Shown: in pieces, positions 1-9,057 of the stretch
How positions within the stretch are numbered: position 1 is the stretch's first letter
How the letters are laid out: every line of letters starts with the position of its first letter
Assembly: GCA_028282625.1 (NCBI GenBank)
Contig: JANQHP010000171.1
Location: 1 to 35,709, forward strand
Direction of reading: 5' to 3'
DNA: 35,709 bases
Source: Rickettsiales bacterium
GTDB taxonomy: Bacteria > Pseudomonadota > Alphaproteobacteria > Rickettsiales > UBA8987
The notes under the pieces: generated by a model
What the model was told of the DNA's origin: nothing
The model's database searches: none
The model's input: only the letters and a program-made list of their open reading frames with translations
Made by a program: the position numbers and the translations under genes

Positions 1-1455
1 CAGGATACCATTAGCGAAAGCGCCCTGACCCAAAACGCACGCCTGCTGGAAAAGGTCTTGGAAGATTTCGGCGTGCAGGGCAGCATCACCGCCGTGCACC
101 CTGGGCCGGTGGTCACCCTCTATGAGCTAGAACCTTCGCCGGGCACCAAATCCTCGCGTGTGGTAGGCCTTTCCGATGATATCGCGCGCTCCATGAGTGC
201 GGTTTCCGCCCGTATTGCCGTCATCCCCGGGCAGAATGCCATTGGGATTGAGCTTCCCAACCAAAAGCGGGAAACCGTTTTCCTGCGTGAGCTTCTTGAA
301 AGCAAGGAGTTCAAAAAAAGCAAAGCCAAGCTCCCGCTTTCTTTGGGCAAAAATATTGGCGGAGAGTCGGTGATTATCGACCTGGCGAAAACACCGCATC
401 TGCTGGTGGCAGGCACCACTGGCTCGGGGAAATCCGTGGGCCTAAACGCCATGATCCTCTCCCTGCTCTACCGCTACGGGCCGGAAGAGTGCAAGTTCAT
501 CATGGTCGATCCGAAAATGCTGGAACTTTCCGCCTACCAGAACATCCCACATCTGCTGACGCCTGTGGTCACCGAGCCCGCGAAAGCGGTGGTGGCGCTG
601 AAATGGACCGTCAAAGAGATGGAAAACCGCTACCGGTTGATGTCCAATTTGCGCGTCCGCAATGTGGAAGGCTACAACCAAAAAATTGTGGAAGCCAAAA
701 AGAAGGGGGAAGTGCTCACACGCTCGGTCCAAACTGGATTCGATACCGAAACAGGTCAGCCTGTATTTGAAGACGTGGCACTTGATATGACACCCCTGCC
801 CTTCATTGTTGTGATTGTGGATGAAATGGCCGATCTCATGCTAGTTGCCGGCAAAGATATTGAAGTATCCGTCCAGCGCCTAGCCCAGATGGCGCGTGCG
901 GCGGGCATCCATATTATTCTGGCCACCCAGCGCCCATCGGTGGATGTCATCACCGGTATCATCAAAGCCAATTTCCCAACACGCATCAGCTTTCAGGTCA
1001 CCTCCAAAGTGGATAGCCGCACTATCCTTGGTGAGCAAGGCGCCGAACAATTGCTCGGCATGGGTGATATGCTCTATATGTCGGGTGGCAGCCGCATCAT
1101 CCGTGTACATGGCCCCTTTGTGAGCGACCAGGAGGTGGAAGATGTGACTCGTTTCATCAAGCAGCAAGGCGCCCCTTCCTATATTAACGCTGTGACTACC
1201 GATACCAACGATGACATGGGTACTGGCATGATGATGGCTAGCAGCAGCGACGAAAACAAGGATACCCTTTATGATCAAGCTGTGGCACTGGTCTGCCGCG
1301 AGAAAAAAACCTCCATCAGCTTTGTGCAGCGCGCCTTAAAAATTGGCTATAACCGCGCCGCCAATATCATCGAACAAATGGAAGAAGATGGCATCCTCAG
1401 CGCACCCAATCATAGCGGCAAACGTGAAATCCTCACGCCTGATGACAATGTATAA
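1..1455 (+). CDS. ftsK: DNA translocase FtsK, C-terminal part (5' end outside window)
   Basis: FtsK is the septal ATPase that pumps chromosomal DNA and positions dif sites for XerCD during division. The frame is open from the first base, so the gene is cut by the window edge and its membrane domain is not visible. Visible in order are the translocase alpha/beta motor with Walker A GTTGSGKS (bases about 412-435), Walker B IVDEMADLM (about 814-840), and the C-terminal gamma winged helix (about 1260-1440), which in this family reads KOPS sequences. It ends 14 bases into the lolA start region, so the two are probably co-transcribed. The ftsK-lolA order is common in alphaproteobacteria. Identification is secure. 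Confidence 0.97.
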   Translation, partial: QDTISESALTQNARLLEKVLEDFGVQGSITAVHPGPVVTLYELEPSPGTKSSRVVGLSDDIARSMSAVSARIAVIPGQNAIGIELPNQKRETVFLRELLESKEFKKSKAKLPLSLGKNIGGESVIIDLAKTPHLLVAGTTGSGKSVGLNAMILSLLYRYGPEECKFIMVDPKMLELSAYQNIPHLLTPVVTEPAKAVVALKWTVKEMENRYRLMSNLRVRNVEGYNQKIVEAKKKGEVLTRSVQTGFDTETGQPVFEDVALDMTPLPFIVVIVDEMADLMLVAGKDIEVSVQRLAQMARAAGIHIILATQRPSVDVITGIIKANFPTRISFQVTSKVDSRTILGEQGAEQLLGMGDMLYMSGGSRIIRVHGPFVSDQEVEDVTRFIKQQGAPSYINAVTTDTNDDMGTGMMMASSSDENKDTLYDQAVALVCREKKTSISFVQRALKIGYNRAANIIEQMEEDGILSAPNHSGKREILTPDDNV

Positions 1456-2185
1456 ACTGGCCCACACAACCCTCGCGCCCTACATAACCCTCGCGCTATG
1501 CATGCTGCTAGCCATCACAGGCTACGGGTTGCCGCTTGAGGCACAAACTTCTCGCTTCGACCGCTTCCATAGCGATGCGTTTAAGCACAATACCCCGATA
1601 GACCCTTCGCGCTATACCAAGCAACTGCAGGAAATCGAACAATACCTCAATAGCTTTACCACACTTTCGGCTACATTCACGCAAAGCACCCCACCAAGCG
1701 GCACCCTTACATCCGGCAAGCTTTATATTGCCAGGCCGAACAAGGCACGTCTTGAATACCAAGGCTCTTCTGCCACCGAGCTTGTCATACATGGCAAAAG
1801 GCTGATGTATTACGACAAAGAGTTGGACCAGGTGAGTTACGCCGATGTGCCACCCACACCCTTTATGATATTGCTGCAACACAATATCGAGCTTATGGGG
1901 CCATCGGTCACGCTGCACCATTTCCGCGATAAAACGCACCAATATATTCTGACCTTTTCTTTGAACAACCAAGAGCAAGAAGAAGCGCCCAAAGAATTTT
2001 TTACCCTCACCTTTGAGCGCGAGTTGCAAAATCATCGCTACACACTCACCCTTTCGCGAATTGACATTACCGATAGCAGCTACACCTCAACCGTGGTATT
2101 CTTAAGCAATCTGTTGCTCAATTCCCCTTTGGATAAAGCGCTCTTTTCCCTATCCAACCCGAAAAACCAACGCCCAAGAAAGTAA
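1442..2185 (+). CDS. lolA: Outer-membrane lipoprotein carrier protein LolA
   Basis: LolA is the periplasmic chaperone that takes lipoproteins from LolCDE to the outer membrane. The N-terminus carries a hydrophobic signal segment (about residues 8-33). The mature part shows the family pattern: YLNSFTTLSATFTQ, then SGKLYIARPNKARLEY, then YYDKELDQVSYADV, then a beta-rich C-terminal half ending with TSTVVFLSN. The start chosen is the ATG at 1442, which overlaps the end of ftsK; the ATG at 1448 is equally possible. The open frame extends back into ftsK, but that part has no lolA character. At about 247 residues including the signal it has a normal length. A working LolA fits the many lipoproteins in this window. 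Confidence 0.93.
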   Translation: MTMYKLAHTTLAPYITLALCMLLAITGYGLPLEAQTSRFDRFHSDAFKHNTPIDPSRYTKQLQEIEQYLNSFTTLSATFTQSTPPSGTLTSGKLYIARPNKARLEYQGSSATELVIHGKRLMYYDKELDQVSYADVPPTPFMILLQHNIELMGPSVTLHHFRDKTHQYILTFSLNNQEQEEAPKEFFTLTFERELQNHRYTLTLSRIDITDSSYTSTVVFLSNLLLNSPLDKALFSLSNPKNQRPRK

Positions 2186-2206
2186 TATCAACCCATAGGA
2201 GATAGT

Positions 2207-2692
2207 ATGCCAAGTTTTGACATCGTATCCGAAGTCGATTTGCAAGAAGTAGAAAACGCCATTCAGGGCGTTGCCAGAGAAATCAAGCAGCGCTACGACT
2301 TTAAGGGCAGCCAGTCTTCTATCACACGTGAAGAGCAGACCATCACATTGCTCGCCGATGATGATCTGCGCCACAAGGCCATGATAGATATGCTCAAAGT
2401 GCATCTCACGCGGCGTAAAATAGATGCCAATGCGCTGGATATGGGTAAGGCTGAGCAGGCCTCAGGCAACATGGTGCGCCAAGTCCTCACCGTACGTCAG
2501 GGGATCGACCAGCCGACTGCCAAGCAAATCACCAAATCCATTAAGGAACAGAAGCTTAAAGTCCAAGCCTCGATTCGCGGGGAAGAGATTCGCGTGACCG
2601 GCAAAAAACGGGACGATTTGCAGCAAACCATCACGGCAATCAAAGCGCTCAACATCGCCCTGCCGCTGCAATATATTAATTTCCGGGACTAA
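2207..2692 (+). CDS. yajQ: YajQ family nucleotide-binding protein
   Basis: This is a full-length (161 residues) member of the YajQ/UPF0234 family. Members have two ferredoxin-like domains, and some bind nucleotides, including cyclic di-GMP in Xanthomonas relatives. Family hallmarks are the MPSFDIVSEVD start, the RYDFKGS segment near residue 30, LRQ/VRQGID-type text in the middle and the LPLQYINFRD C-terminus. An AGGAG ribosome-binding site at 2197-2201 lies 5 bases before the ATG and fixes the start. It sits 21 bases after lolA and converges on dnaQ with a 14-base gap in which no hairpin terminator was seen. The ligand in this organism is unknown. Confidence 0.95.
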   Translation: MPSFDIVSEVDLQEVENAIQGVAREIKQRYDFKGSQSSITREEQTITLLADDDLRHKAMIDMLKVHLTRRKIDANALDMGKAEQASGNMVRQVLTVRQGIDQPTAKQITKSIKEQKLKVQASIRGEEIRVTGKKRDDLQQTITAIKALNIALPLQYINFRD

Positions 2693-2706
2693 TCAGCGGG
2701 CAACAA

Positions 2707-3435
2707 CTATCTGGCGTTCCAAAGAGGGTCCGAAAGTTTGGAAAGGAAGGCCTGATGCGCCTCTTCCTCCTCTTGGGTAGGGGCATGGGGCCGGATCGGT
2801 TGCACCTTCGATGTCGCTGGCGCAAGACTCGCAGAAGATCGCGTAGCAGCGTCCTCCTCTAAAGCAACCTTCGTACGACCCGCATCGTGTAAATTCATAC
2901 GAATTTGTACCCCGCCCATCAACTCCAGATACATATCCGCCAGCAGTTCGGCATCCAACAGCGCCCCGTGCTTTTCACGGGCAGAATTATCCACATGAAA
3001 ACGCTTACACAGCGCATCCAGGCTAGCAGGCGAACCCGGAAAGGTTTTGCGCGCATGTTTTAGCGTACAAAACACCTGGCTATCTGGCAAAGGCTCCTGT
3101 TTGATAGTGCGCAATTCTGCATTGATAAAACGCATATCAAAATCTGCATTATGAATCACAAGCTTGGCATCTCCTACAAACGCAAGAAACGCCTCGGCCA
3201 CTTCGCTAAAAAGCGGCTTGTCCGATAAAAATTCTTCGGAAAGCCCATGCACCCGAAAAGCCTGCTCGGGCATATCCCGTTGCGGATTGATGTACACATG
3301 GAAATTCCGACCCGTACGGATACGATTTTCCATCTCCACACACCCAATTTCAACCAGCCGATGCCCTTCTGTGGGTGAAAGGCCGGTGGTCTCCGTATCT
3401 AGCGCAATTTCACGACGCGTTTCTTCAGACGCCAT
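2707..3435 (-). CDS. dnaQ: DNA polymerase III epsilon subunit (3'-5' proofreading exonuclease)
   Basis: DnaQ is the proofreading exonuclease of the replicative polymerase core. The DEDDh exonuclease motifs are all present: Exo I with DTET at residues 13-16, Exo II with HNADFDMRF in the middle, and Exo III with HGALLDAELLADMY. The exonuclease domain ends near residue 175. A charged, variable tail of about 65 residues follows, in the place where this family carries its polymerase-binding segment. The start codon lies 5 bases beyond the stop of the upstream erpA-like gene, so the two form an operon. Length (242) is normal. Confidence 0.95.
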   Translation of the reverse strand: MASEETRREIALDTETTGLSPTEGHRLVEIGCVEMENRIRTGRNFHVYINPQRDMPEQAFRVHGLSEEFLSDKPLFSEVAEAFLAFVGDAKLVIHNADFDMRFINAELRTIKQEPLPDSQVFCTLKHARKTFPGSPASLDALCKRFHVDNSAREKHGALLDAELLADMYLELMGGVQIRMNLHDAGRTKVALEEDAATRSSASLAPATSKVQPIRPHAPTQEEEEAHQAFLSKLSDPLWNAR

Positions 3436-3440
3436 ATTTT

Positions 3441-3806
3441 CTAAACCGCAAAGCTATTCCCGCAACCGCATGTGGCGCTAGCATTGGGGTTGCGTATCTC
3501 AAAATGAGCTGCCCCCAAGGTTTCCACATAATCCAGCACCGCATTATCTAAAAAAGGTAGGGAAACGGAGTCCACCGCTACTTTAGCCCCATCTTTTTCG
3601 AGCAACATGTCATCTTCTGCAATGCGTTTGTCAAAATCAAACTTATATTGAAAACCCGAACATCCACCGCCATCCACGGCAATACGCAGCACCGTATCCC
3701 CATCAGAATCACTTTCGGATTCCTGGTTCAGTAAAAAAGCAATGCGCTGCACGGCACTATCGGTTAGGGCAAAAGGAGTATCCATTGACGTTGATTTATC
3801 GGGCAT
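3441..3806 (-). CDS. erpA: Iron-sulfur cluster carrier of the IscA/ErpA (HesB) family
   Basis: A-type carriers accept Fe-S clusters and hand them to apo-enzymes. The three family cysteines are visible: one in GGGCSGFQY and two in the C-terminal TCGCGNSF. The protein has a short non-conserved N-terminus, so translation may begin at the ATG ending at 3806 (121 residues) or at the one ending at 3785 (114 residues). Neither has an obvious ribosome-binding site. It precedes dnaQ and is divergent from dgt with a 39-base gap; an ErpA gene next to dgt is a recurring alphaproteobacterial arrangement, which is why erpA is preferred over iscA. No iscS or iscU lies nearby. Confidence 0.88.
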   Translation of the reverse strand: MPDKSTSMDTPFALTDSAVQRIAFLLNQESESDSDGDTVLRIAVDGGGCSGFQYKFDFDKRIAEDDMLLEKDGAKVAVDSVSLPFLDNAVLDYVETLGAAHFEIRNPNASATCGCGNSFAV

Positions 3807-3845
3807 GGTAACAGTAACAAATGGTGAACAAACGATGCGTCATAC

Positions 3846-5051
3846 ATGAATCAATATAATACTATTCCAGGCATTTTTCCAGCCCCTTATGCCTGTTATC
3901 CACAAGAAAGCCGTGGCAGATACCACCGCGAAGAAGAACATCAAGGGCGCTCGCCCTATCAACGGGACCGCGACCGCATTATCCATGCCACGGCCTTTCG
4001 AAGGCTGGAATATAAAACCCAAGTCTTCGTTTACAATGAAGGCGACCATTACCGTACACGCCTCACGCACAGCCTGGAAGTCGCCCAGCTTGCACGCTCC
4101 ATCTGCCGGGAGCTTGGCGCGAATGAAGACGTGGCCGAAGCGGTAGCCCTGGCGCATGATATGGGTCACCCCCCCTTTGGTCACGCAGGCGAGGCCAGCT
4201 TAAACCATTGCATGGCCGAATATGGCGGCTTTGACCACAACGCCCAAACCTTACGCATTCTCACACATTTAGAGCAAAAATATGCCGCCTTTGATGGCCT
4301 CAACCTCACCTGGGAGTCTTTGGAAGGCATCGTCAAGCATAACGGCCCTTTACTCGAGCACAAAAAACCGATTCACCACTCCATCCTTGCTTACAACAAC
4401 CAACATGACCTCATGCTTGGTTCTTGGCCAGCACTTGAGGCACAAATTGCTGCGATTAGCGATGATATCGCATACAACAACCACGATCTGGAAGATGGTA
4501 TCCGGGCCGGGCTTTTTACATTGGAGGAAGCAAGAGAACACATTCCCTTGGTCGAAGAAACGCTGCAAGCCATAGAACAGGACCACCAAGCCCTCTCTTT
4601 ATCGCGCGTCTTGCATGAACTAAAGCGCCGTATGATCCATAAAATGGTCGTGGATCTAGTCCATTTTACCCGCGCATGCTTAAAGCATCACAACATTGAA
4701 ACAGCAGAAGATATCAGAAACCAGAACCAGGGCATGGTCGCCTTTAGCGAAGAGATGGCCACCCATTGCGCATCCTTTAAAACATTCTTGATGCAGCACA
4801 TGTACCGCCACTATAAAGTCAACCGCATGACCCGCAAAGTCCAACAGGTGGTGCACGATTTATTCCATGTATTGTTCGAAGAACCCCAATGCCTGCCACC
4901 AGAATGGTCCAACCGTTTTACTTCCTCCTCCAACAAAACCGAGCAGGCCATTGTGGTCAGCGATTTTATTGCTGGCATGACCGACCGTTTTGCCTTAGAA
5001 GAGCATGCACGGCTACTTAACCCTACCTTTCGGTTAATTGGCAACATGTAA
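3846..5051 (+). CDS. dgt: Deoxyguanosinetriphosphate triphosphohydrolase-like protein
   Basis: This is an HD-domain dNTP triphosphohydrolase, cleaving dNTPs to nucleosides and tripolyphosphate and so limiting dNTP pools. The N-terminal SRGR...RDRDRIIHATAFRRLEYKTQVF block is the family signature. It is followed by the metal-binding HD residues in RTRLTHSLEVAQ and AHDMGHPPFGHAGE. A second conserved stretch reads ISDDIAYNNHDLEDGIRAG. Length (401) matches the shorter alphaproteobacterial subgroup. It starts a run dgt-argS-SPOR-nagZ, all on the same strand with short gaps, which is a conserved alphaproteobacterial block. Which dNTP is preferred cannot be read from sequence. Confidence 0.93.
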   Translation: MNQYNTIPGIFPAPYACYPQESRGRYHREEEHQGRSPYQRDRDRIIHATAFRRLEYKTQVFVYNEGDHYRTRLTHSLEVAQLARSICRELGANEDVAEAVALAHDMGHPPFGHAGEASLNHCMAEYGGFDHNAQTLRILTHLEQKYAAFDGLNLTWESLEGIVKHNGPLLEHKKPIHHSILAYNNQHDLMLGSWPALEAQIAAISDDIAYNNHDLEDGIRAGLFTLEEAREHIPLVEETLQAIEQDHQALSLSRVLHELKRRMIHKMVVDLVHFTRACLKHHNIETAEDIRNQNQGMVAFSEEMATHCASFKTFLMQHMYRHYKVNRMTRKVQQVVHDLFHVLFEEPQCLPPEWSNRFTSSSNKTEQAIVVSDFIAGMTDRFALEEHARLLNPTFRLIGNM

Positions 5052-5082
5052 TTGCTTGACCCACTATTAGCCCAAGATACCC

Positions 5083-6852
5083 ATGCACCTCTTTCAGCAG
5101 GCACGCACGCTCATTATTGCCACGTTAAGGGAGTATATTACCTCAGGCTTCTTGCCCGAAGATATCCCCCTAGACGCGATCACCGCTGAACCGCCGAAGA
5201 ACGCCGCACACGGGGATATTGCGCCCAACGCGGCGATGGTGGTGAGTAAGGCGGCGAAAAAACCTCCAAGAGAGATCGCGGAAAAACTGGCAGAAAAGCT
5301 AGGCCACGCAAGCTTTATCACGCATGTCACCATTGCAGGCCCTGGTTTTATCAACCTGCATCTAACAGCTGAATGCTGGCTGGAGCTGCTTCAGTCCATC
5401 CTAAAGCAAGGCACAGCATATGGGGATGGCGCGCTAGACGAAGCAGAAAAAGAGCGTATCAACATTGAATATGTCTCGGCCAACCCCACCGGCCCGGTCC
5501 ATATCGGGCATGCTCGTGGCGCGGTGATCGGCGATGTACTGGCCAATCTTTTAGCCAAGGCCGGGCATCATGTGACCAAAGAATATTACATCAACGATGC
5601 CGGCAACCAAATGGATATCCTGGCAAAATCTGCTTATTTACGCTACCAGGAAGCACTTGGCAAAACGATTGAAACCATGCCGGAGGGCTTGTATCCCGGG
5701 GATTACCTTGTGTCTGTGGGTAAAGCACTCGCCGCATCATTGGGAGATAGCCTGTGCAGCCTGCCTGAAGAGGAGTGGCTTCCACCCGTACGTCACGCGG
5801 CAACCGATCAGATGATGGAGCGCATCCGTACCGATCTTGCTTCCATGGGCATTACCCATGATATTTTTACCTCCGAGCGAGCACTCATAGAGCAAGATGC
5901 CATTGAGAAAGGCCTGGCAATATTGCAAAAAGCGGGGCTGGTCTATACCGGTGTGCTAGATGCCCCCAAAGGCAAAGCGCCGCCAGAAGATTGGGAACCA
6001 CAAGAACAGCTCTTATTTCGCTCCAGCGCGTTTGGCGATGACAGCGACCGCCCTTTAAAAAAATCGGATGGCACTACCACCTATTTTGCGTCCGATGTCG
6101 CCTATCACCACGACAAGCTGAAAAGAAATTTTTATCGCATGATTGTGATACTGGGCGCTGACCATGGCGGCTACGTTAAACGGCTGCAAGCGTTAGTCAG
6201 TGCCCTGGCTTCTGCCATGCACACCCACGCCAACCTGGATGCCTTGCTCTACCAGCTGGTGCATTTTTACGACCAGGGCAAGCCTATGAAAATGTCGAAA
6301 CGGGCGGGCACCTATGTCACGGTGCAAGATGTCATTGATGCCGTAGGCAAAGATGCACTACGCTTCCTCATGCTGACCAGAAAAGCCGATGCACCGCTGG
6401 ATTTTGACCTGCAAAAAGCCACCGAGCAGTCCAAAGACAACCCAATATTTTACGTACAATATGCCCATGCGCGTATTTGTTCTGTGCTAAGACGCGCTAA
6501 AGAGGAAATAGAAGGCGACACACCCCACGCTAAAGAAGAAGTACCCCTTTCCACCCTATCGCTACTCACCCACCCGGCAGAAAAATCGCTGATGCAATTA
6601 CTCGCACAATGGCCTCGTATTGTGGAGTCATCGGCCAAGCTCTCTGAGCCACATCGCATCGCCTATTATGTGCAGGATGTCGCCGCTTCATTGCATGGGC
6701 TGTGGAATTTAGGCAAAGAAGAAGATATTCGCTTTATCGTGCCAGAAGAAAAAACGCTCACACAAGCACGATTAGCACTCCTGCAGGCCACGGCCATCAC
6801 CATTGCATCGGGACTGAAGGTGATGGGCATCACACCGCTGGAATCCATGTAA
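5083..6852 (+). CDS. argS: Arginyl-tRNA synthetase
   Basis: This class I aminoacyl-tRNA synthetase charges tRNA-Arg. The N-terminal tRNA D-loop-binding domain covers about residues 1-100. The catalytic domain has HIGH at residues 140-143 inside SANPTGPVHIGHARG. The KMSK signature is at residues 403-406, followed by RAGTYVT. The C-terminal helical anticodon-binding domain runs to the end and closes with GLKVMGI. Length (589) is normal. It begins 31 bases after dgt. A gap of about 180 bases follows before the SPOR gene, so part of the downstream expression may come from a separate promoter. Confidence 0.97.
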   Translation: MHLFQQARTLIIATLREYITSGFLPEDIPLDAITAEPPKNAAHGDIAPNAAMVVSKAAKKPPREIAEKLAEKLGHASFITHVTIAGPGFINLHLTAECWLELLQSILKQGTAYGDGALDEAEKERINIEYVSANPTGPVHIGHARGAVIGDVLANLLAKAGHHVTKEYYINDAGNQMDILAKSAYLRYQEALGKTIETMPEGLYPGDYLVSVGKALAASLGDSLCSLPEEEWLPPVRHAATDQMMERIRTDLASMGITHDIFTSERALIEQDAIEKGLAILQKAGLVYTGVLDAPKGKAPPEDWEPQEQLLFRSSAFGDDSDRPLKKSDGTTTYFASDVAYHHDKLKRNFYRMIVILGADHGGYVKRLQALVSALASAMHTHANLDALLYQLVHFYDQGKPMKMSKRAGTYVTVQDVIDAVGKDALRFLMLTRKADAPLDFDLQKATEQSKDNPIFYVQYAHARICSVLRRAKEEIEGDTPHAKEEVPLSTLSLLTHPAEKSLMQLLAQWPRIVESSAKLSEPHRIAYYVQDVAASLHGLWNLGKEEDIRFIVPEEKTLTQARLALLQATAITIASGLKVMGITPLESM

Positions 6853-6944
6853 CGCAACAGGTTTGGCTTTTTAGATACGGTTCTTCAAGTCTTTGCGCGC
6901 AGCATTTTAGAGCTTTTTGCAGCGTAAAAGGGTCAAAAGAATGC

Positions 6945-6960
6945 CTCAAATGCATTTGAG
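6945..6960. promoter_or_regulatory. 16-bp perfect palindrome between argS and the SPOR gene
   Basis: The sequence CTCAAATGCATTTGAG reads identically on both strands, with 8-base half-sites and no spacer. It lies in the 181-base gap between argS and the SPOR-domain gene, about 75 bases before the chosen SPOR start. A possible promoter follows it: TTGCAT at 6977-6982 and TATATT at 6998-7003, with a short 15-base spacer. A protein operator is a natural reading of a spacerless palindrome, but the binding factor is unknown and chance cannot be excluded. The rest of the gap shows no gene. Confidence 0.4.
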
Positions 6961-7033
6961 AGCAGTGTCTAGAGGGTTGCATGTTCAAAATGGTATCTAT
7001 ATTTATGAAGATATCAAAGAGGTTACGAGCCTA

Positions 7034-7963
7034 ATGAACAACACACCTTCCCCTTCCATCGCATCGCCTTCCCATTTTAAACGTATCCTTTCTACCATCT
7101 CCATGGTGGTGGCGATGACCGGGCTTTTCATACTCGGATGGCTTGCCTATGAGGAAAATATCACCCCCACCACACAAGAAGATATTCCTCTTGTTAAAAA
7201 AGACCCCAAACCTTTTAAAGTGAAGCCAGAAGAACGCGGTGGCATGCAGATACCCCACCAGGATAAACAAATTTTCTCTGTTATGCGTCAAGAGACCACC
7301 ACCGGCGATGAAAAAAATATCGACTTCTTATCCAAAGAACCAACCCTGGTCAATCGTGAAGAAGCGCTGGAGCAAACCACCAACACACAGGCCCATCCTT
7401 TACGTCCCGATGAAATGGCGCCTGTACCGGGCATGGCAACCACTCCCACCGCTGCCACTACACCCCACCTCGAAGATGCCATGGCCGCCACGCAAGCACA
7501 GCCTCAGATTAAGGTGAACGTACTCAAGCGTCAAAACACGCAAGGCAAGGAAATCCAGCGCATTCAACTCTCGCAGGTGCCACACACACCCAAGCGCAAA
7601 TATGCTACGGTGAAAAAAGCCTATACCCCACCAGCAAATAGTACATCATCGCCGGCCACTTCCACAGAAACTGCTGCTTCTTCTCAAAAGAGCCGCGTAC
7701 CGCTGAGCCAAATGCGTGGCTATCGTGCGCAACTGGGCTCTTATCGAAGCCTTGATCGGCTGGAGCAAGGCTGGAATGGGCTTCAGTCACGTTTTCCTGC
7801 GCTACTTGATACACTAGACTATACAGCGCAACGGGTCACCATTGCAGGCCGTGGTGTTTTCTTTAGGCTGCAGGCGGGTCCTTTTCCTACCAAAGAGGAT
7901 GTCCGTAGTTTTTGTAAAAAAATGCAGTCTAAAAACGAAGGCTGCTTACTGGCACGCGAATAG
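7034..7963 (+). CDS. SPOR-domain inner-membrane protein (septal peptidoglycan-binding)
   Basis: This bitopic membrane protein has a C-terminal SPOR domain, a domain that binds glycan strands stripped of stem peptides at division sites. A single membrane segment lies at about residues 18-40. A long, low-complexity periplasmic linker rich in Pro, Thr, Ala and Lys follows. The SPOR domain covers the last 80 residues, starting near YRAQLGSYRS and containing FFRLQAGPFPTKEDV. The ATG at 7034 was chosen, with AAGAGG at 7017-7022 upstream; the longer open frame from 6917 adds a segment without protein character. Its place between argS and nagZ is conserved in alphaproteobacteria and suggests a role in envelope remodelling. 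Confidence 0.85.
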   Translation: MNNTPSPSIASPSHFKRILSTISMVVAMTGLFILGWLAYEENITPTTQEDIPLVKKDPKPFKVKPEERGGMQIPHQDKQIFSVMRQETTTGDEKNIDFLSKEPTLVNREEALEQTTNTQAHPLRPDEMAPVPGMATTPTAATTPHLEDAMAATQAQPQIKVNVLKRQNTQGKEIQRIQLSQVPHTPKRKYATVKKAYTPPANSTSSPATSTETAASSQKSRVPLSQMRGYRAQLGSYRSLDRLEQGWNGLQSRFPALLDTLDYTAQRVTIAGRGVFFRLQAGPFPTKEDVRSFCKKMQSKNEGCLLARE

Positions 7964-7979
7964 GCTCTGTTGAGATTGT

Positions 7980-8930
7980 ATGCCCTTACCCGCTCCGGCC
8001 ATCTTTAGCCTCTCAGGGCTTGTTTTAACAGAAAACGAGTGCGTGCTACTGCGGCAAACAAAGCCCGCTGGCATCATCCTCTTTGCACGCAATATTGTAT
8101 CACCGGAGCAAGTAAAAAAGCTGATAGGTCAGTGCCACGAAGCGGTTGAAACCAAAGAGCTATTAGTCACAGTTGACCAAGAAGGCGGTCGAGTGGCACG
8201 CCTGAAGCCACCCCATTGGCCCTCCTTTCCTCCTGTGGCAAACCTTACCGCAATGGCATCACAAGATATGGCAAAAGCCGAACAAAATGTGTACGACCAC
8301 TATGCTGCGATTGGTAACATACTCAAAGATCTAGGTTTTAATACCAATTGTGCACCGGTGTTGGATATCCCCACACCAGGCAGTGATGCCATTGTAGGTG
8401 ACCGTGCCTTTAGCGATAACCCCGAACGCACAAGCCGTTTGGCAGAAGTAGCCTGCCGTGCGCTGGAAGACCAGCATATTTGGCCGGTGCTGAAACATAT
8501 CCCAGGCCATGGGCGCGCTACGGTCGACAGCCACAAAGCCCTGCCTACGGTCCATACCCCATTGGAAGAGCTTGAAAAAACAGACTTTGTGCCCTTTTTC
8601 CACCTGCGCCACCAGCACATGGCGATGACCGCCCATATTTGCTATACGGCCCTGGATGCCGAAAATTGTGCCACTTTTTCTGCAAAAGCAATCCACACCA
8701 TCCGGCACACCATTGGGTTTGATGGTTTGCTCATGAGCGATGATCTGGCCATGGAAGCGCTTTCTGGCAGCCTGGAAAGCAGAGCATCGCGTGCGCTTGC
8801 AGCCGGTTGTGACATCGTTTTGCACTGCACCGGTAAATTTAAAGAATTAGAAACCCTTGCCGACCACTTGCCCGCCATGTCAAATAAAGCAGCCGCGAGG
8901 TGGAAAAATATCTGGAAATCAGATAGTTAA
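7980..8930 (+). CDS. nagZ: Beta-N-acetylglucosaminidase NagZ (glycoside hydrolase family 3)
   Basis: NagZ removes GlcNAc from GlcNAc-anhydroMurNAc-peptides during cytoplasmic recycling of peptidoglycan. The family loop KHIPGHG is at residues 172-178 and provides the His general acid. The nucleophile Asp lies in LMSDDLAME, at residues 254-255. VDQEGGRVARL near residue 62 is also characteristic. No signal peptide is visible, as expected for a cytosolic enzyme, and length (316) is normal. It starts 16 bases after the SPOR gene. In most alphaproteobacteria scpA and scpB follow; here they do not. Confidence 0.94.
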   Translation: MPLPAPAIFSLSGLVLTENECVLLRQTKPAGIILFARNIVSPEQVKKLIGQCHEAVETKELLVTVDQEGGRVARLKPPHWPSFPPVANLTAMASQDMAKAEQNVYDHYAAIGNILKDLGFNTNCAPVLDIPTPGSDAIVGDRAFSDNPERTSRLAEVACRALEDQHIWPVLKHIPGHGRATVDSHKALPTVHTPLEELEKTDFVPFFHLRHQHMAMTAHICYTALDAENCATFSAKAIHTIRHTIGFDGLLMSDDLAMEALSGSLESRASRALAAGCDIVLHCTGKFKELETLADHLPAMSNKAAARWKNIWKSDS

Positions 8931-8943
8931 ATAAATCCTTTTT

Positions 8944-8963
8944 GAGGGGAAAATAATCCCCTC
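8944..8963. other. Short hairpin after nagZ
   Basis: A 7-bp perfect stem (GAGGGGA / TCCCCTC) with a 6-base A/T loop starts 13 bases after the nagZ stop. No U-tract follows on either strand, so it is not a canonical intrinsic terminator. It may be a transcript 3'-end stabiliser or part of the boundary before the lipoprotein array. In the rest of 8931-9057, an A/T-rich stretch with TATACT at 9027-9032 could serve as a -10 element for the first lipoprotein, but no good -35 was found. Confidence 0.3.
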
Positions 8964-9057
8964 TACTCCACCAACTGCACCCCACCAATTTACTAGCCGT
9001 TTAGGGTTTTTTTAATACTTTTTCTTTATACTACAAAGGTAGGTAAAGGAAAATATT

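Noticed and set aside
6917..7033. N-terminal extension of the SPOR protein
   Set aside because: No family similarity before the ATG at 7034, and it would contain the 16-bp palindrome.
8944..8963. Intrinsic terminator after nagZ
   Set aside because: The 7-bp hairpin has no U-tract on either strand; kept only as an uncertain hairpin.
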